This document shows, piece after piece, positions 1 through 9,119 of a DNA stretch of 42,735 nt (position 1 is its first letter; each line of letters begins with the position of its first letter). This DNA is from a virus, in IMG/VR virus record IMGVR_UViG_3300030451_004121, positions 18,625 to 61,359 of that record; one strand, written 5' to 3'. Position numbers and translations under genes: made by a program. The notes beneath the pieces are model-generated. The model did no database searches, was not told the DNA's origin, and saw only the letters and a program-made list of their open reading frames with translations.

Positions 1-168
1 AGCGCTGATAGATTAAAAAATGCCGCAGCTACTAAAAAACTAGCAATATTTGACGCATTTGAAATACTTAACAGAATACAAGAAGAAGAGAACCTGCTTG
101 AGGGCAAAACACCTAAAGAGGCAGAGAAAAAAGTCTTTAAAGGATTCGCAGAAGGTAGATCTAAGTAA
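1..168 (+). CDS. 3' end of an unknown gene upstream of terminase (partial)
   Basis: An open frame enters at base 1 and ends at a TAA at 166-168, leaving a 55-residue tail. The tail is helical and charged, with the stretches KKLAIFDAFEIL and RIQEEE, and ends in AEGRSK. Its stop overlaps the terminase start (TAATG), so the two genes are translationally coupled. By position just before the large terminase it could be the small terminase subunit, but the tail carries no diagnostic motif and the 5' part is outside the window. This is a positional guess only. Confidence 0.7.
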   Translation, partial: SADRLKNAAATKKLAIFDAFEILNRIQEEENLLEGKTPKEAEKKVFKGFAEGRSK

Positions 169-2384
169 TGTACAAGCAAAGTTTAGTTAAGGTTGTAGAG
201 CCTGTAAAGAGAACAACAATCACACGTTTGAATCGTGGTAAAAAATGGAAATATGGATACAATAAAGAACATGATATTGTCGTTATATCAAAAACTGGTA
301 AAATTGGTGAAATACTTGAAATCCAAAACTTGCGCATTGCTTTACCACCTGTGCCCGTGCAAGTACATGGACTGCAAGAAAACAAGTGGAAAAAAATAGA
401 TTATCCTCAAGAACTACAAAGAATTAAAAACATATTCGACTGGAGAGCTTACCCTGAAGAAAGTAAAGATCAATGGTTCGATTATATAGACGAGGAGTTT
501 AAAAGAAGAGAAGAAGGTTTTTGGTTTATGAATAATGGTAAACCAACCTGGATAACAGGTGCACACTATATGTATTTACAATGGAGTAAGATTGATGTAG
601 GCGCGCCTGACTTTAGGGAAGCAAATAGATTATTCTATATATTCTGGGAAGCTTGTAAGGCAGACAAAAGATGTTACGGAATGTGTTACTTAAAAAACAG
701 ACGTAGTGGATTTTCTTTTATGTCAAGCGCAGAAACAGTTAATTTAGCTACAATATCGAGTGATAGTAGATATGGTATACTATCAAAATCAGGTGCAGAT
801 GCTAAGAAAATGTTTACAGATAAAGTTGTTCCTATATCGATTAACTATCCTTTCTTTTTCAAACCGATACAAGACGGTATGGATAGACCTAAATCTGAAT
901 TAGCGTATAGAGTACCGGCTAGTAAGTTTACAAGAAAAAAGATCACAGCAAACGAGCAGCTTGAAGATATTAAAGGATTAGACACAACTATAGACTGGAA
1001 AAACACAGGTGATAATAGTTATGATGGGGAGAAGCTAGCATTATTAGTACATGACGAAAGTGGAAAGTGGGAAAGACCTGATAATATATTAAACAATTGG
1101 AGAGTTACAAAAACATGTTTAAGACTAGGTGCTAAAATAGTTGGTAAATGTATGATGGGTTCAACTAGTAATGCATTAGATAAAGGTGGTGATAACTTTA
1201 AAAAACTTTACAATGATTCTGACGTTACCAAGCGAAACAGAAATGGACAGACAAAGTCTGGTTTATATTCTCTTTTTATTCCAATGGAATGGAATTATGA
1301 AGGATTCATTGATGAGCACGGAAGTCCAGTATTTAATAACCCAGACGATGATGTACTCGGACCAGATGGTGAATTAATAGATATAGGCATAATAGAGCAT
1401 TGGGAAAACGAAGCAGAGGGTTTAAAAGGAGATCCAGATGCTTTAAATGAGTTTTACAGACAGTTTCCAAGAACTGAAGAACACGCGTTTAGAGACGAGA
1501 CGAAGAATAGTATTTTTAATCTTGTTAAAATATACGAGCAGGTAGATTACAACGAAGGTATTGGTGCGCAAGGAAATATTAATAAAGGTAATTTCCAATG
1601 GGTAAACGGTATAAAAGATACTCAAGTAATATTTTATCCAGATCCAAAAGGTAGGTTTAAAGTTAGTTGGTTCCCACCTCAGCACATGCAAAACAAAATT
1701 GTAATGAAAAACGGTATAAAGTATCCGGCAAATGAACACATGGGTGCTTTTGGGTGTGATAGTTACGATATATCAGGAACGGTTGACGGTAAGGGTTCTA
1801 ACGGAGCTTTACACGGATTAACAAAGTTTTCAATGGAAGATTGTCCTCCTAATCATATGTTTTTAGAATATATATCAAGACCACCAACCGCTGAAATATT
1901 TTTTGAAGATGTTTTAATGGCATTAGTGTTTTACGGTATGCCGTTACTTTGTGAGAACAACAAACCAAGACTGCTGTACCATTTAAGAAGAAGAGGTTAT
2001 AGAGGATACTCAATGAACAGGCCGGACAAGTTGTGGAATAAATTATCAGTAACAGAAAAAGAAATAGGTGGTATACCTAACTCAAGTGAAGATATAAAAC
2101 AAGCCCACGCAGCCGCTATTGAAATGTATATACAAAATCATGTTGGTCACTTAGGCGATGGTAACTATGGTAATATATACTTTAATGAAACATTGAACGA
2201 TTGGGCAAGATTTGATATAACAAAAAGAACAAAATTTGACGCGACTATAAGTTCTGGATTAGCCATAATGGCTTGTAATAGACATTTGTATAGACCGAAC
2301 GCAAAAATTGAAAAACCAAAATTAAATATAAGTATCGCCAAATATTCTAATAAAGGTAGTACTTCAAAGATAATAAAGAATTAA
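168..2384 (+). CDS. terL: Terminase large subunit (TerL)
   Basis: This 738-residue protein is the DNA-packaging motor: an N-terminal ATPase drives DNA into the prohead and a C-terminal RNase H-like nuclease cuts it. The ATPase has a degenerate Walker A (NRRSGFS, residues 177-183) and a hydrophobic Walker B strand ending in D296-E297 (LLVHDE). The nuclease half shows FGCDSYD around D531, a second acidic residue E596 in LLCENNK, and a candidate third acidic residue D691. The length suits the large TerL seen in crAss-like and marine Bacteroidetes phages. The start overlaps the previous stop (TAATG). The next gene, portal, follows one base after the stop. The Walker A departs from the usual GxxGxGKS, which is common in phage terminases. 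The family call is firm; the subfamily is inference. Confidence 0.9.
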   Translation: MYKQSLVKVVEPVKRTTITRLNRGKKWKYGYNKEHDIVVISKTGKIGEILEIQNLRIALPPVPVQVHGLQENKWKKIDYPQELQRIKNIFDWRAYPEESKDQWFDYIDEEFKRREEGFWFMNNGKPTWITGAHYMYLQWSKIDVGAPDFREANRLFYIFWEACKADKRCYGMCYLKNRRSGFSFMSSAETVNLATISSDSRYGILSKSGADAKKMFTDKVVPISINYPFFFKPIQDGMDRPKSELAYRVPASKFTRKKITANEQLEDIKGLDTTIDWKNTGDNSYDGEKLALLVHDESGKWERPDNILNNWRVTKTCLRLGAKIVGKCMMGSTSNALDKGGDNFKKLYNDSDVTKRNRNGQTKSGLYSLFIPMEWNYEGFIDEHGSPVFNNPDDDVLGPDGELIDIGIIEHWENEAEGLKGDPDALNEFYRQFPRTEEHAFRDETKNSIFNLVKIYEQVDYNEGIGAQGNINKGNFQWVNGIKDTQVIFYPDPKGRFKVSWFPPQHMQNKIVMKNGIKYPANEHMGAFGCDSYDISGTVDGKGSNGALHGLTKFSMEDCPPNHMFLEYISRPPTAEIFFEDVLMALVFYGMPLLCENNKPRLLYHLRRRGYRGYSMNRPDKLWNKLSVTEKEIGGIPNSSEDIKQAHAAAIEMYIQNHVGHLGDGNYGNIYFNETLNDWARFDITKRTKFDATISSGLAIMACNRHLYRPNAKIEKPKLNISIAKYSNKGSTSKIIKN

Positions 2385-2385
2385 T

Positions 2386-4752
2386 ATGAGACAATTTCCA
2401 AGTCAGGTAGTTAGCGATGCAGAAAAAATAAGCTATGAGTATGGACTCAAAGTAGCTCAAGCTATAGAGGGAGAATGGTTTGATAAAGATAATTATTCTA
2501 ATAGGTATATTCATAATAGAAACAATTTTCATAATTTAAGATTGTATGCTAGAGGAGAGCAAGGTATACAGAAATATAAAGATGAATTATCTATAAACGG
2601 TGACTTAAGCTACTTAAACTTGGATTGGAAACCTGTTCCTATCATATCTAAGTTTGTAGATATTGTAGTTAATGGTATTGCAGAAAGATTTTTTGATATA
2701 AAATGCTACTCGCAAGATCCGTTCGGAGTTAGTAAAAGAACTAAGTATATGGACGATCTTATGGAGGACATGAGAAGTAAGGAGCTAAAAGAATATGTTA
2801 AAGAAACTTTTGGCATGGATCTTTTTTACGGTGATCCTGAGTTACTACCTGATTCACAAGAAGAGCTTGATTTACACATGCAGTTAAATTATAAACAAGC
2901 AGTAGAACTAGCAGAAGAGCAAGCGCTAAGAACTTTGTTAGAAGGAAATAGATACGATCTTATAAAGAAAAGATTTTATTACGATTTAACTGTTTTAGGT
3001 ATAGGTGCTGTTAAAACATCTTTTAACACTTCAGAGGGTGTTACAATAAACTATGTTGATCCAGCTAATTTAGTTTATTCTTATACAGAGTCTCCTTATT
3101 TTGAAGACATATATTATGTAGGTGAAGTTAAAACAATACCTGTAAACGAGCTTATTAAAGAGTTTCCGCATTTAACACAAGAAGATTTAAAAGAAATAAC
3201 AGACTATAATAATCAGAACTCTGGTAAATACGAGGTTAACCGTGCGAGAGAAGGTGATAATGATAGAAATAAAGTTAGAGTACTTTATTTTAATTACAAA
3301 ACTTATATGTCTGAAGTTTACAAGGTTAAACAGACTGCTACTGGTGCTGATAAAGCAATAGAAAAAGATGATAGCTTTAATCCAGAAGAATCTCAAAACT
3401 TTAGTAGAGAAGCAAGAAAAATAGAGTGTTTGTACGATGGTGCTTTAGTTTTAGGTACTAAAAAGTTACTTAGATGGGAAATGGCTAAAAACATGATGAG
3501 GCCAAAAAGTGATTACACTAAAGTTAAAATGAACTACGCTATATGTGCGCCTAGAATGTATGAAGGACGTATAGAGTCATTAGTAAGTAGAATAACTGGT
3601 TTTGCTGATATGATACAGTTAACCCATTTAAAACTACAACAAGTAATGTCACGTATGGTACCAGACGGTGTTTATCTTGACGCTGATGGTTTAGCTGAAA
3701 TAGATTTAGGTAATGGCACGAGCTATAATCCTCAAGAAGCCTTAAATATGTTCTTCCAAACGGGTAGTGTTATAGGTAGAAGTTATACTTCTGAAGGTGA
3801 TATGAACGCTGGAAAAATACCAATACAAGAAATAACGTCTAGTGGAGGAGGTAATAAATTACAGTCTCTTATAGGTAATTATAACTATTACTTACAAATG
3901 ATTAGAGACGTGACTGGTCTTAACGAAGCTAGAGATGGTAGTACACCTGATGAAAGATCTTTGGTTGGCGTTCAAAAAATGGCTGCTGCAAATTCAAACA
4001 CAGCAACTAGACATATATTAAAAGGAGGGTTATTTTTAACACAAGAAGTTTGTGAGTGTTTATCACTTAGAATATCTGATATTATAGAATACTCGCCAAC
4101 AAGAGATGCGTTCATGCAGCAAATTGGTGGGCACAACGTTGCTACATTAGCTGAAATATCACAAATACATTTATATGATTTTGGTATATTTTTAGAGTTA
4201 CAACCAGATGAAGAAGAAAGAGCTATTCTTGAAAGTAACATACAAGTAGCTTTAGGTCAACAAACAATAGACTTAGAAGATGTTATAGATCTTAGAGAAA
4301 TTAAAAATATAAAGTTAGCCAACCAACTTCTTAAGATTAGAAGAAAGAAAAAGCTTTCAAGAGACCAAAGCATACAACAAGAAAATATGCAGGCTCAAGC
4401 TGACGCAAATATTAAACAACAAGAAGCATCTGCTCAATTTGAACAACAAAAACAACAAACTGTTGCTAACACAGCTATATCTATTGAATCAGCTAAAGCT
4501 GAGTTTGAAACACAAAAGATGTTAGCTGAAGCAGAGATTAAAAAACAGTTAATGCAACTAGAGTTTGATTACAATATGAAACTTAAGAGTCTTGAAAATA
4601 ACCAAAGAGCAAGATTAGAAAAGCAAAAAATGAAAAGCTCTGAAAAACAAACAGAGATGCAAGTTGCGGCAAAATCAGAAAAACCTTTTGAATCTAAAGG
4701 AAACGACGTGTTAAATAAAAGTATAGACATGTCAAGATTTGGTCCTAGATAA
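2386..4752 (+). CDS. Portal protein
   Basis: This 788-residue protein is probably the portal, the dodecameric ring at the unique capsid vertex through which DNA enters and leaves. The evidence is position (directly after TerL, upstream of the capsid gene), size, and a typical mixed helical core with conserved-looking segments such as KFVDIVVNGIAERFF near residue 90 and the mid-protein stretch around MRPKSDYTKVKMNYAICAPRM. The last ~150 residues (about 640-755) are a long Q/K/E-rich coiled coil with repeats such as QQKQQT, as found in podovirus portals, where the helical barrel extends into the capsid. It starts one base after the TerL stop, so the two are surely co-transcribed. I infer function from synteny and architecture rather than from a diagnostic motif. 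Confidence 0.82.
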   Translation: MRQFPSQVVSDAEKISYEYGLKVAQAIEGEWFDKDNYSNRYIHNRNNFHNLRLYARGEQGIQKYKDELSINGDLSYLNLDWKPVPIISKFVDIVVNGIAERFFDIKCYSQDPFGVSKRTKYMDDLMEDMRSKELKEYVKETFGMDLFYGDPELLPDSQEELDLHMQLNYKQAVELAEEQALRTLLEGNRYDLIKKRFYYDLTVLGIGAVKTSFNTSEGVTINYVDPANLVYSYTESPYFEDIYYVGEVKTIPVNELIKEFPHLTQEDLKEITDYNNQNSGKYEVNRAREGDNDRNKVRVLYFNYKTYMSEVYKVKQTATGADKAIEKDDSFNPEESQNFSREARKIECLYDGALVLGTKKLLRWEMAKNMMRPKSDYTKVKMNYAICAPRMYEGRIESLVSRITGFADMIQLTHLKLQQVMSRMVPDGVYLDADGLAEIDLGNGTSYNPQEALNMFFQTGSVIGRSYTSEGDMNAGKIPIQEITSSGGGNKLQSLIGNYNYYLQMIRDVTGLNEARDGSTPDERSLVGVQKMAAANSNTATRHILKGGLFLTQEVCECLSLRISDIIEYSPTRDAFMQQIGGHNVATLAEISQIHLYDFGIFLELQPDEEERAILESNIQVALGQQTIDLEDVIDLREIKNIKLANQLLKIRRKKKLSRDQSIQQENMQAQADANIKQQEASAQFEQQKQQTVANTAISIESAKAEFETQKMLAEAEIKKQLMQLEFDYNMKLKSLENNQRARLEKQKMKSSEKQTEMQVAAKSEKPFESKGNDVLNKSIDMSRFGPR

Positions 4753-4754
4753 AA

Positions 4755-4781
4755 AATTATTAATTATTATTATATTATATT
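4755..4781 (+). promoter_or_regulatory. A/T-only leader before the acidic assembly gene
   Basis: The 27 bases before the ATG are nearly all A and T, end in TATTATATTATATT, and contain no Shine-Dalgarno sequence. A nearly identical leader sits at 7501-7525 before another gene. Bacteroidetes commonly initiate translation without Shine-Dalgarno pairing and favour A-rich upstream sites, so this may be a translation enhancer. It could also hold a promoter -10-like element. Function is inference. Confidence 0.35.
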
Positions 4782-5954
4782 ATGGCAGAAAACAAAGAAG
4801 AGCCTAAAGTAGATAACGAAGTAGGCTCGTTAAAAGTAAAAGAAAAAAAAGAAACACAACCTACTGGTAACGAAACAAAAGGTAATGTTACCAAGGTTAA
4901 AGAAAAAATGAAAGAACCTTCAGAGGTTGTAGAACAAACTATTACTAAGGTTGATTTAAGCCAACCTCCTACTGAAGAAAAAATAGAAAAAGTTGAAGAA
5001 CCACCTGTCGAAGAACCTGCGGTTGTAGAAACTCCAGCGTTAGAAGAAGTAACAAACGAACAGAAAGTTGAAGAGCTACAAACAGAAGTTGCAGACGTTA
5101 TTGTTGAAGCAGAAGAATTAGGCGTAGAAATTCCAGAAAACATTCAAAAGTTAATGAACTTTATGGATGAAACCGGTGGTGATCTAAATGATTATGTAGC
5201 TCTTAATAGAGATTACTCAGAACTAGATAATCATACTTTATTAAAAGAATATTACAAGTCCACTAAACCACACTTGTCAGAAGAAGAAGTTGATTTCGTT
5301 ATGGAAGATACATTTGCTTATGATGAAGAAATGGACGAAGAGAAAGAAGTAAAAAGAAAAAAATTAGCCATGAAGGAGCAGGTTGCTTCAGCAAGGCAAC
5401 ACTTGGAAAGTGTAAAATCCAAATATTATGAAGATATTAAAAGCGGAAGCAAACTCACTGAAGAGCAGCAAAAAGCTATTAATTTTTTCAACAGGTACAA
5501 CAAGGAATCAGAACAAAGTCGTAAAATAGGCGAAAAACAATCTGAAGTCTTTAGAAGTAAATCTGATCAAGTTTTCAATGAAAATTTCAAAGGTTTTGAA
5601 TATAACGTTGGAGATAAAAAATTTAGAGTTAATATTAAAGACACACAGAAAGTTAGAGAAACACAAGGCGATATTAATAACTTTATCAAGCAGTTTTTAA
5701 CTGAAGATAATATGATAGATGATGCCGCGGGTTATCACAAAGGTTTATATACGGCCATGAACCCAGACCAAATTGCTAATCATTTTTATGAGCAAGGCAA
5801 AGCTGACGCTTTAAAAGACAGTATTGCTAAATCTAAAAATGTAAATATGGATCCTAGGCAGTCTCATGTTGAGAATATAAACACTAGTGGTTTCAAAGCT
5901 AGAGTATTAAACGACGATGGACCTGATTTTAAGTTTAAAATTAAAAGAAAATAA
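4782..5954 (+). CDS. Acidic head-assembly protein, probable scaffold
   Basis: This 390-residue protein lies between portal and MCP, the usual place of a scaffolding protein, which nucleates capsid assembly and then leaves or is digested. Residues 1-125 are low-complexity and rich in E, K, P and V (for example EEPPVEEPAVVE). Residues about 180-240 are helical and highly charged (EEMDEEKEVKRKKLAMKEQ), consistent with an elongated scaffold. The C-terminus is short and basic (FKFKIKRK), like the capsid-binding tail of known scaffolds. I saw no enzymatic motif. The ATG follows an A/T-only leader. An alternative is a head decoration or internal protein. The call rests on position and composition. 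Confidence 0.65.
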   Translation: MAENKEEPKVDNEVGSLKVKEKKETQPTGNETKGNVTKVKEKMKEPSEVVEQTITKVDLSQPPTEEKIEKVEEPPVEEPAVVETPALEEVTNEQKVEELQTEVADVIVEAEELGVEIPENIQKLMNFMDETGGDLNDYVALNRDYSELDNHTLLKEYYKSTKPHLSEEEVDFVMEDTFAYDEEMDEEKEVKRKKLAMKEQVASARQHLESVKSKYYEDIKSGSKLTEEQQKAINFFNRYNKESEQSRKIGEKQSEVFRSKSDQVFNENFKGFEYNVGDKKFRVNIKDTQKVRETQGDINNFIKQFLTEDNMIDDAAGYHKGLYTAMNPDQIANHFYEQGKADALKDSIAKSKNVNMDPRQSHVENINTSGFKARVLNDDGPDFKFKIKRK

Positions 5955-5978
5955 TAACTAAATTAAAAATTAAAAAAA

Positions 5979-7454
5979 ATGGCATTAACACCAGGACCTA
6001 ATTTGAATAGCGTTCCAGCTGCTCAACAGCAAGCGTTATCTTCAAATTATCTAGATTTTACGTCCGGCGCAAACGACTGGGCACAACAATACTTACCAGA
6101 TCTAATGGAGAAAGAAGCTGAGGTTTTCGGACCAAGAACTATTTCAGGTTTCTTATCACAAGTTGGAGCTGAAGAGGCTATGCAAGCTGATCAAGTTGTA
6201 TGGTCTGAGCAGGGTAGATTACACCTTTCTTACAAGGGTAAAATGACTAACTCTACTACATTCTTAGTTCAAGCTGATATTGACGGAGCTGATTCTGATA
6301 ACGCAGGTATTTCTAATACTCACTCTGAAATAAGACACGGTATTAGAGTTAATGATACTGTTATCTTAGCTGACGCTAACGGAGTTAGTAAGTGTCTTGT
6401 TACAGCTGTATCTACTGATACTATTACTGTAGCTACTTATGACAACTCTACTATCACTGCTTTAAACACTGATCAAACTACTACTATATTAGTTTATGGT
6501 TCTGAGTTTGGTAAAGGTACTAATTATCATAATGCTTCTGCGGCTGATACTGATGACAGAGGTGCTAACGAACCAAGATTCAAATCATTTACTAACAAAC
6601 CGATTATAATTAAAGACTACTACTCAGTTTCAGGTTCTGACACAGCTAGAATTGGTTGGGTTGAAACTACTTCTGAGTCAGGTGGATCAGGTTACTTATG
6701 GTACTTAAAAGCTGAGGCTGATACAAGAGCTAGATTTACTGATTACTTAGAAATGGCTATGTTAGAAGGTGAGCTTGGTAACGTAGCTGGTTCTGCTGAC
6801 ACTTTAATTAACGGCGCTGGTAACTCATTTGGTACTGAAGGTTTATTTGCTGCTATTGCTGACAGAGGTAATACTACTTCAGGCGTAACAGGAGTTAACG
6901 CTGCTACTGACTTAGCTGAGTTTGATGCAATACTTGCTGAGTTTGACAAGCAAGGAGCTATTGAAGAAAACATGATGTTCGTAAACAGATCTACATCTTT
7001 AGCAATGGACGACATGTTAGCTTCTATGAATTCTTATGGAGCTGGTGGTACTTCTTACGGAGTATTTAACAACTCTGAAGACATGGCGCTAAACTTAGGT
7101 TTCTCTGGATTCAGAAGAGGTTCTTACGACTTCTACAAGTCTGACTTCAGATACTTAAACGATCTAGCAACTAGAGGTGGTATTAACGACGCTAATTCTT
7201 CTGAAGCAATTAGAGGTGTTATTATTCCAGCTGGTACTTCAACTGTTTATGACCAAATGTTAGGTAAAAACCTTAAGAGACCTTTCTTACACGTTAGATA
7301 TAGAGCTTCACAAACTGACAATAGAAGAATGAAAACTTGGGTTACTGGTTCTGTTGGAGCTGCTACATCTGCTTTAGATGCAATGCAAATCCACATGTTA
7401 TCAGAAAGATGTTTAGTTACTCAAGGTGCTAACAACTTTATGTTAATGAAGTAA
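5979..7454 (+). CDS. Major capsid protein
   Basis: This 491-residue protein is the probable HK97-fold major capsid protein, the shell subunit. Its position after portal and scaffold, its size and its beta-rich composition fit. It is followed by a strong terminator, as is common for the most highly expressed late gene. Codon use stands out: runs of C-ending TTC, TAC, AAC and GAC and of GCT, GGT and TCT appear where neighbours use TTT, TAT, AAT and GAT, which suggests selection for high expression. The middle (about residues 105-180) is a Thr/Asp-rich beta region (for example VSTDTITVATYDN) that could be an insertion domain exposed on the capsid. The ATG follows an A-rich leader (taaaaaaaATGGC). 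There is no direct motif proof; the call combines synteny, size and expression signature. Confidence 0.85.
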   Translation: MALTPGPNLNSVPAAQQQALSSNYLDFTSGANDWAQQYLPDLMEKEAEVFGPRTISGFLSQVGAEEAMQADQVVWSEQGRLHLSYKGKMTNSTTFLVQADIDGADSDNAGISNTHSEIRHGIRVNDTVILADANGVSKCLVTAVSTDTITVATYDNSTITALNTDQTTTILVYGSEFGKGTNYHNASAADTDDRGANEPRFKSFTNKPIIIKDYYSVSGSDTARIGWVETTSESGGSGYLWYLKAEADTRARFTDYLEMAMLEGELGNVAGSADTLINGAGNSFGTEGLFAAIADRGNTTSGVTGVNAATDLAEFDAILAEFDKQGAIEENMMFVNRSTSLAMDDMLASMNSYGAGGTSYGVFNNSEDMALNLGFSGFRRGSYDFYKSDFRYLNDLATRGGINDANSSEAIRGVIIPAGTSTVYDQMLGKNLKRPFLHVRYRASQTDNRRMKTWVTGSVGAATSALDAMQIHMLSERCLVTQGANNFMLMK

Positions 7455-7466
7455 ACACTTTATATT

Positions 7467-7500
7467 AAAAGACCGGGGCTTCGGCCTCGGCCTTTTATTT
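7467..7500 (+). terminator. Rho-independent terminator after the capsid gene
   Basis: A 7-bp stem CCGGGGC (7473-7479) pairs with GCCTCGG (7484-7490), with one G-T wobble, around a TTCG loop. UUCG is an exceptionally stable tetraloop. The stem is preceded by AAAAG and followed by CCTTTTATTTT, giving the U-tract. It sits 18 bases behind the capsid stop and should give attenuated or stopped readthrough into the next gene. Confidence 0.9.
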
Positions 7501-7525
7501 TATTAATTTTATTATATATTATATT
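7501..7525 (+). promoter_or_regulatory. A/T-only leader before the 276-residue gene
   Basis: These 25 bases between the capsid terminator and the next ATG contain only A and T and end in ATATTATATT. They repeat the leader at 4755-4781 almost exactly, including TATTAATT upstream and TTATATT plus ATGGC downstream. Because a terminator lies just upstream, a promoter may be needed here. A non-Shine-Dalgarno translation signal is the other option. Confidence 0.4.
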
Positions 7526-8356
7526 ATGGCAAAAAAGAAAAAAGTAGAGGTTGAAGAACCTCAAATTGAAGAGGCAGTTGTAGAAACTGCTTCGGTTGTA
7601 GAACAACCAAGAGAAAGAAAAAAACCAGAAGATGAGTGGGAAATAAAAGATAGGGTTTACTATTTAAAAAGTGGTAAAAGACCAGTTTCTTACTCTATGA
7701 GATCATCAAATATTTATTGGTTTGATGAAACGAAAGGTTATGAAAGAGAACTTAAATATTGTGCTAATCAAAAAACACCTTTTGTAGATGAAATGCAAGG
7801 TGATCAAAGATTAGAGCATATAATTTTTAGAGACGGTAGTTTGTTTGTTCCTAGAGAAAAAACAGTACTACAAAAATTATTGTCGCTATACCACCCTCAT
7901 AAAGATAAATTATTTTACGAGTACAAGCCGGCTGCTTTAGCCGCAGAAGAAATAGATGTTTTAGAAATGCAGGTAGACGCATTAACAGCTGCTAAAAATA
8001 TAGATATTGATATGGCTGAAGCTATTATGCGTGTAGAGGTTGGTTCTAACGTATCAAACTTAAGTTCTAAGGAACTTAGAAGAGATTTACTAGTGTTTGC
8101 TAGAAATAATCCTAAACTGTTCTTAGAACTTGCAGATGATGAAAATGTAATGCTAAGAAACTTTGGTATTAGAGCCGTAGAGATGGGTGTATTAAGATTA
8201 TCATCTGACCAAAGAAACTTCTTATGGGGAAGTAATGGTAGAAAAATAATGACAATACCATTTGACGAGCATCCATACACTGCTTTAGCGCATTGGTTTA
8301 AAACCGATGAAGGTATGGAAATATATGCAAATATACAAAAAAGATTAAACAACTAA
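7526..8356 (+). CDS. Conserved virion-associated protein of unknown function
   Basis: This 276-residue protein has a charged, disordered N-terminus (KKKKVEVEEPQIEE, then PRERKKPEDEW) followed from about residue 40 by a compact mixed domain. The segment around residues 225-260 (LSSDQRNFLWGSNGRKIMTIP) looks like a folded, conserved C-terminal core. I recognise no enzyme signature. Its place between the capsid and the connector genes suggests a head-completion, head-tail joining or capsid accessory role. The N-terminal composition resembles the acidic/basic N-terminus of the scaffold candidate, and both genes share the same leader. Hairpins bracket the gene on both sides, so its expression may be set separately from the capsid gene. 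Confidence 0.85.
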   Translation: MAKKKKVEVEEPQIEEAVVETASVVEQPRERKKPEDEWEIKDRVYYLKSGKRPVSYSMRSSNIYWFDETKGYERELKYCANQKTPFVDEMQGDQRLEHIIFRDGSLFVPREKTVLQKLLSLYHPHKDKLFYEYKPAALAAEEIDVLEMQVDALTAAKNIDIDMAEAIMRVEVGSNVSNLSSKELRRDLLVFARNNPKLFLELADDENVMLRNFGIRAVEMGVLRLSSDQRNFLWGSNGRKIMTIPFDEHPYTALAHWFKTDEGMEIYANIQKRLNN

Positions 8357-8362
8357 TCAAAC

Positions 8363-8399
8363 TGTAGAGCGGTCGCCCTACGGGGCGATCGTAACTACA
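8363..8399 (+). promoter_or_regulatory. Long stem-loop with UACG loop, no U-tract
   Basis: A 9-bp stem CGGTCGCCC (8370-8378) pairs with GGGCGATCG (8383-8391), one G-T wobble, around a TACG (UNCG-class) loop. An outer 5-bp stem TGTAG/CTACA (8363-8367 with 8395-8399) is separated by a small internal loop. The sequence after it is CAATAAAAAAA, not U-rich, so it is a poor intrinsic terminator on this strand. It lies just before the next ATG. It may be an RNA processing or stability element, or a translational control element. Confidence 0.7.
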
Positions 8400-8412
8400 A
8401 TAAAAAAATATT

Positions 8413-9114
8413 ATGATAAACGTAGATAGAATATATCAAAGAGTTTTAACTCTTGCAAACAAAGAGCAAAGAGGATATATAACACCTCAAGAATTTAACA
8501 CACTCGCTAACCAGGCACAAATGGATATATTTGAGCAATACTTCTACGATTTAAATCAATTCTTAAAAATGCCTGGAAACAACACTGTACATGCTGACAT
8601 GGTAGACGTATTAGAAGAAAAGATAAGTGTTTTTGAACAAACTGTTCCTGCTAATCCTGCTGTAGTCGATAATACTATATCGTTAGCTGCCCTTCCGAAT
8701 TTTTATAGATTAACGAGTATTGCTTTTCAAAATATAATTTATGAGCCTGTAAGTAAAAAAGAATTTAGATTATTTCAACTTAGCCCTTTAACAACACCAT
8801 CAGCTGAAAGACCTGTGTATATGTTAGATAGGTTTGATCATGTAGTTACTTTTCTTGGTAGACAAGATCCAGTTGTTGATGTAGACTATATAAGATCGCC
8901 ACAACCAGTTAATTGGACTTATGTAGTTGTACAGGGTAAGGCACTTTATAACGCCAACGCTACGGATGCTCAAGATTTTGAACTACATCCATCAGAAGAA
9001 ACTGAACTAGTTTTAAAAATATTAACACTAGCAGGGTTTACATTAAAAGATCCAAACCTTTACCAAGCGGCAGCTGGTGAAGACTTAAAAAACACTCAAC
9101 AACAAAAACAATAA
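8413..9114 (+). CDS. Probable head-tail connector / neck protein
   Basis: This 233-residue protein begins MINVDRIYQRVLTLANKEQRG and continues with helical segments including YITPQEFNTLANQAQ, the type of helical opening seen in small podovirus neck and adaptor proteins. A beta-containing middle (about residues 80-170) and a helical C-terminus ending in a Q-rich tail (NTQQQKQ) follow. It precedes another connector-type protein and the giant tail protein. No catalytic motif is present. The role as an adaptor between portal and tail is inferred from position and architecture. The gene follows the UACG stem-loop. Confidence 0.75.
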   Translation: MINVDRIYQRVLTLANKEQRGYITPQEFNTLANQAQMDIFEQYFYDLNQFLKMPGNNTVHADMVDVLEEKISVFEQTVPANPAVVDNTISLAALPNFYRLTSIAFQNIIYEPVSKKEFRLFQLSPLTTPSAERPVYMLDRFDHVVTFLGRQDPVVDVDYIRSPQPVNWTYVVVQGKALYNANATDAQDFELHPSEETELVLKILTLAGFTLKDPNLYQAAAGEDLKNTQQQKQ

Positions 9115-9119
9115 AATAA

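Noticed and set aside
4866-4892. Inverted repeat GGTAAC/GTTACC
   Set aside because: Six-base arms with a 15-base loop in coding DNA; too weak to call a structure.
4775-5143. Minus-strand 122-residue frame opposite the acidic assembly gene
   Set aside because: Its Ser/Thr-rich low complexity is the mirror of E/K-rich codons on the plus strand; no independent start context or family features.
7915-8352. Minus-strand 145-residue frame opposite the 276-residue gene
   Set aside because: Wholly inside a convincing plus-strand gene; composition is Ser/Leu shadow and no domain is recognisable.
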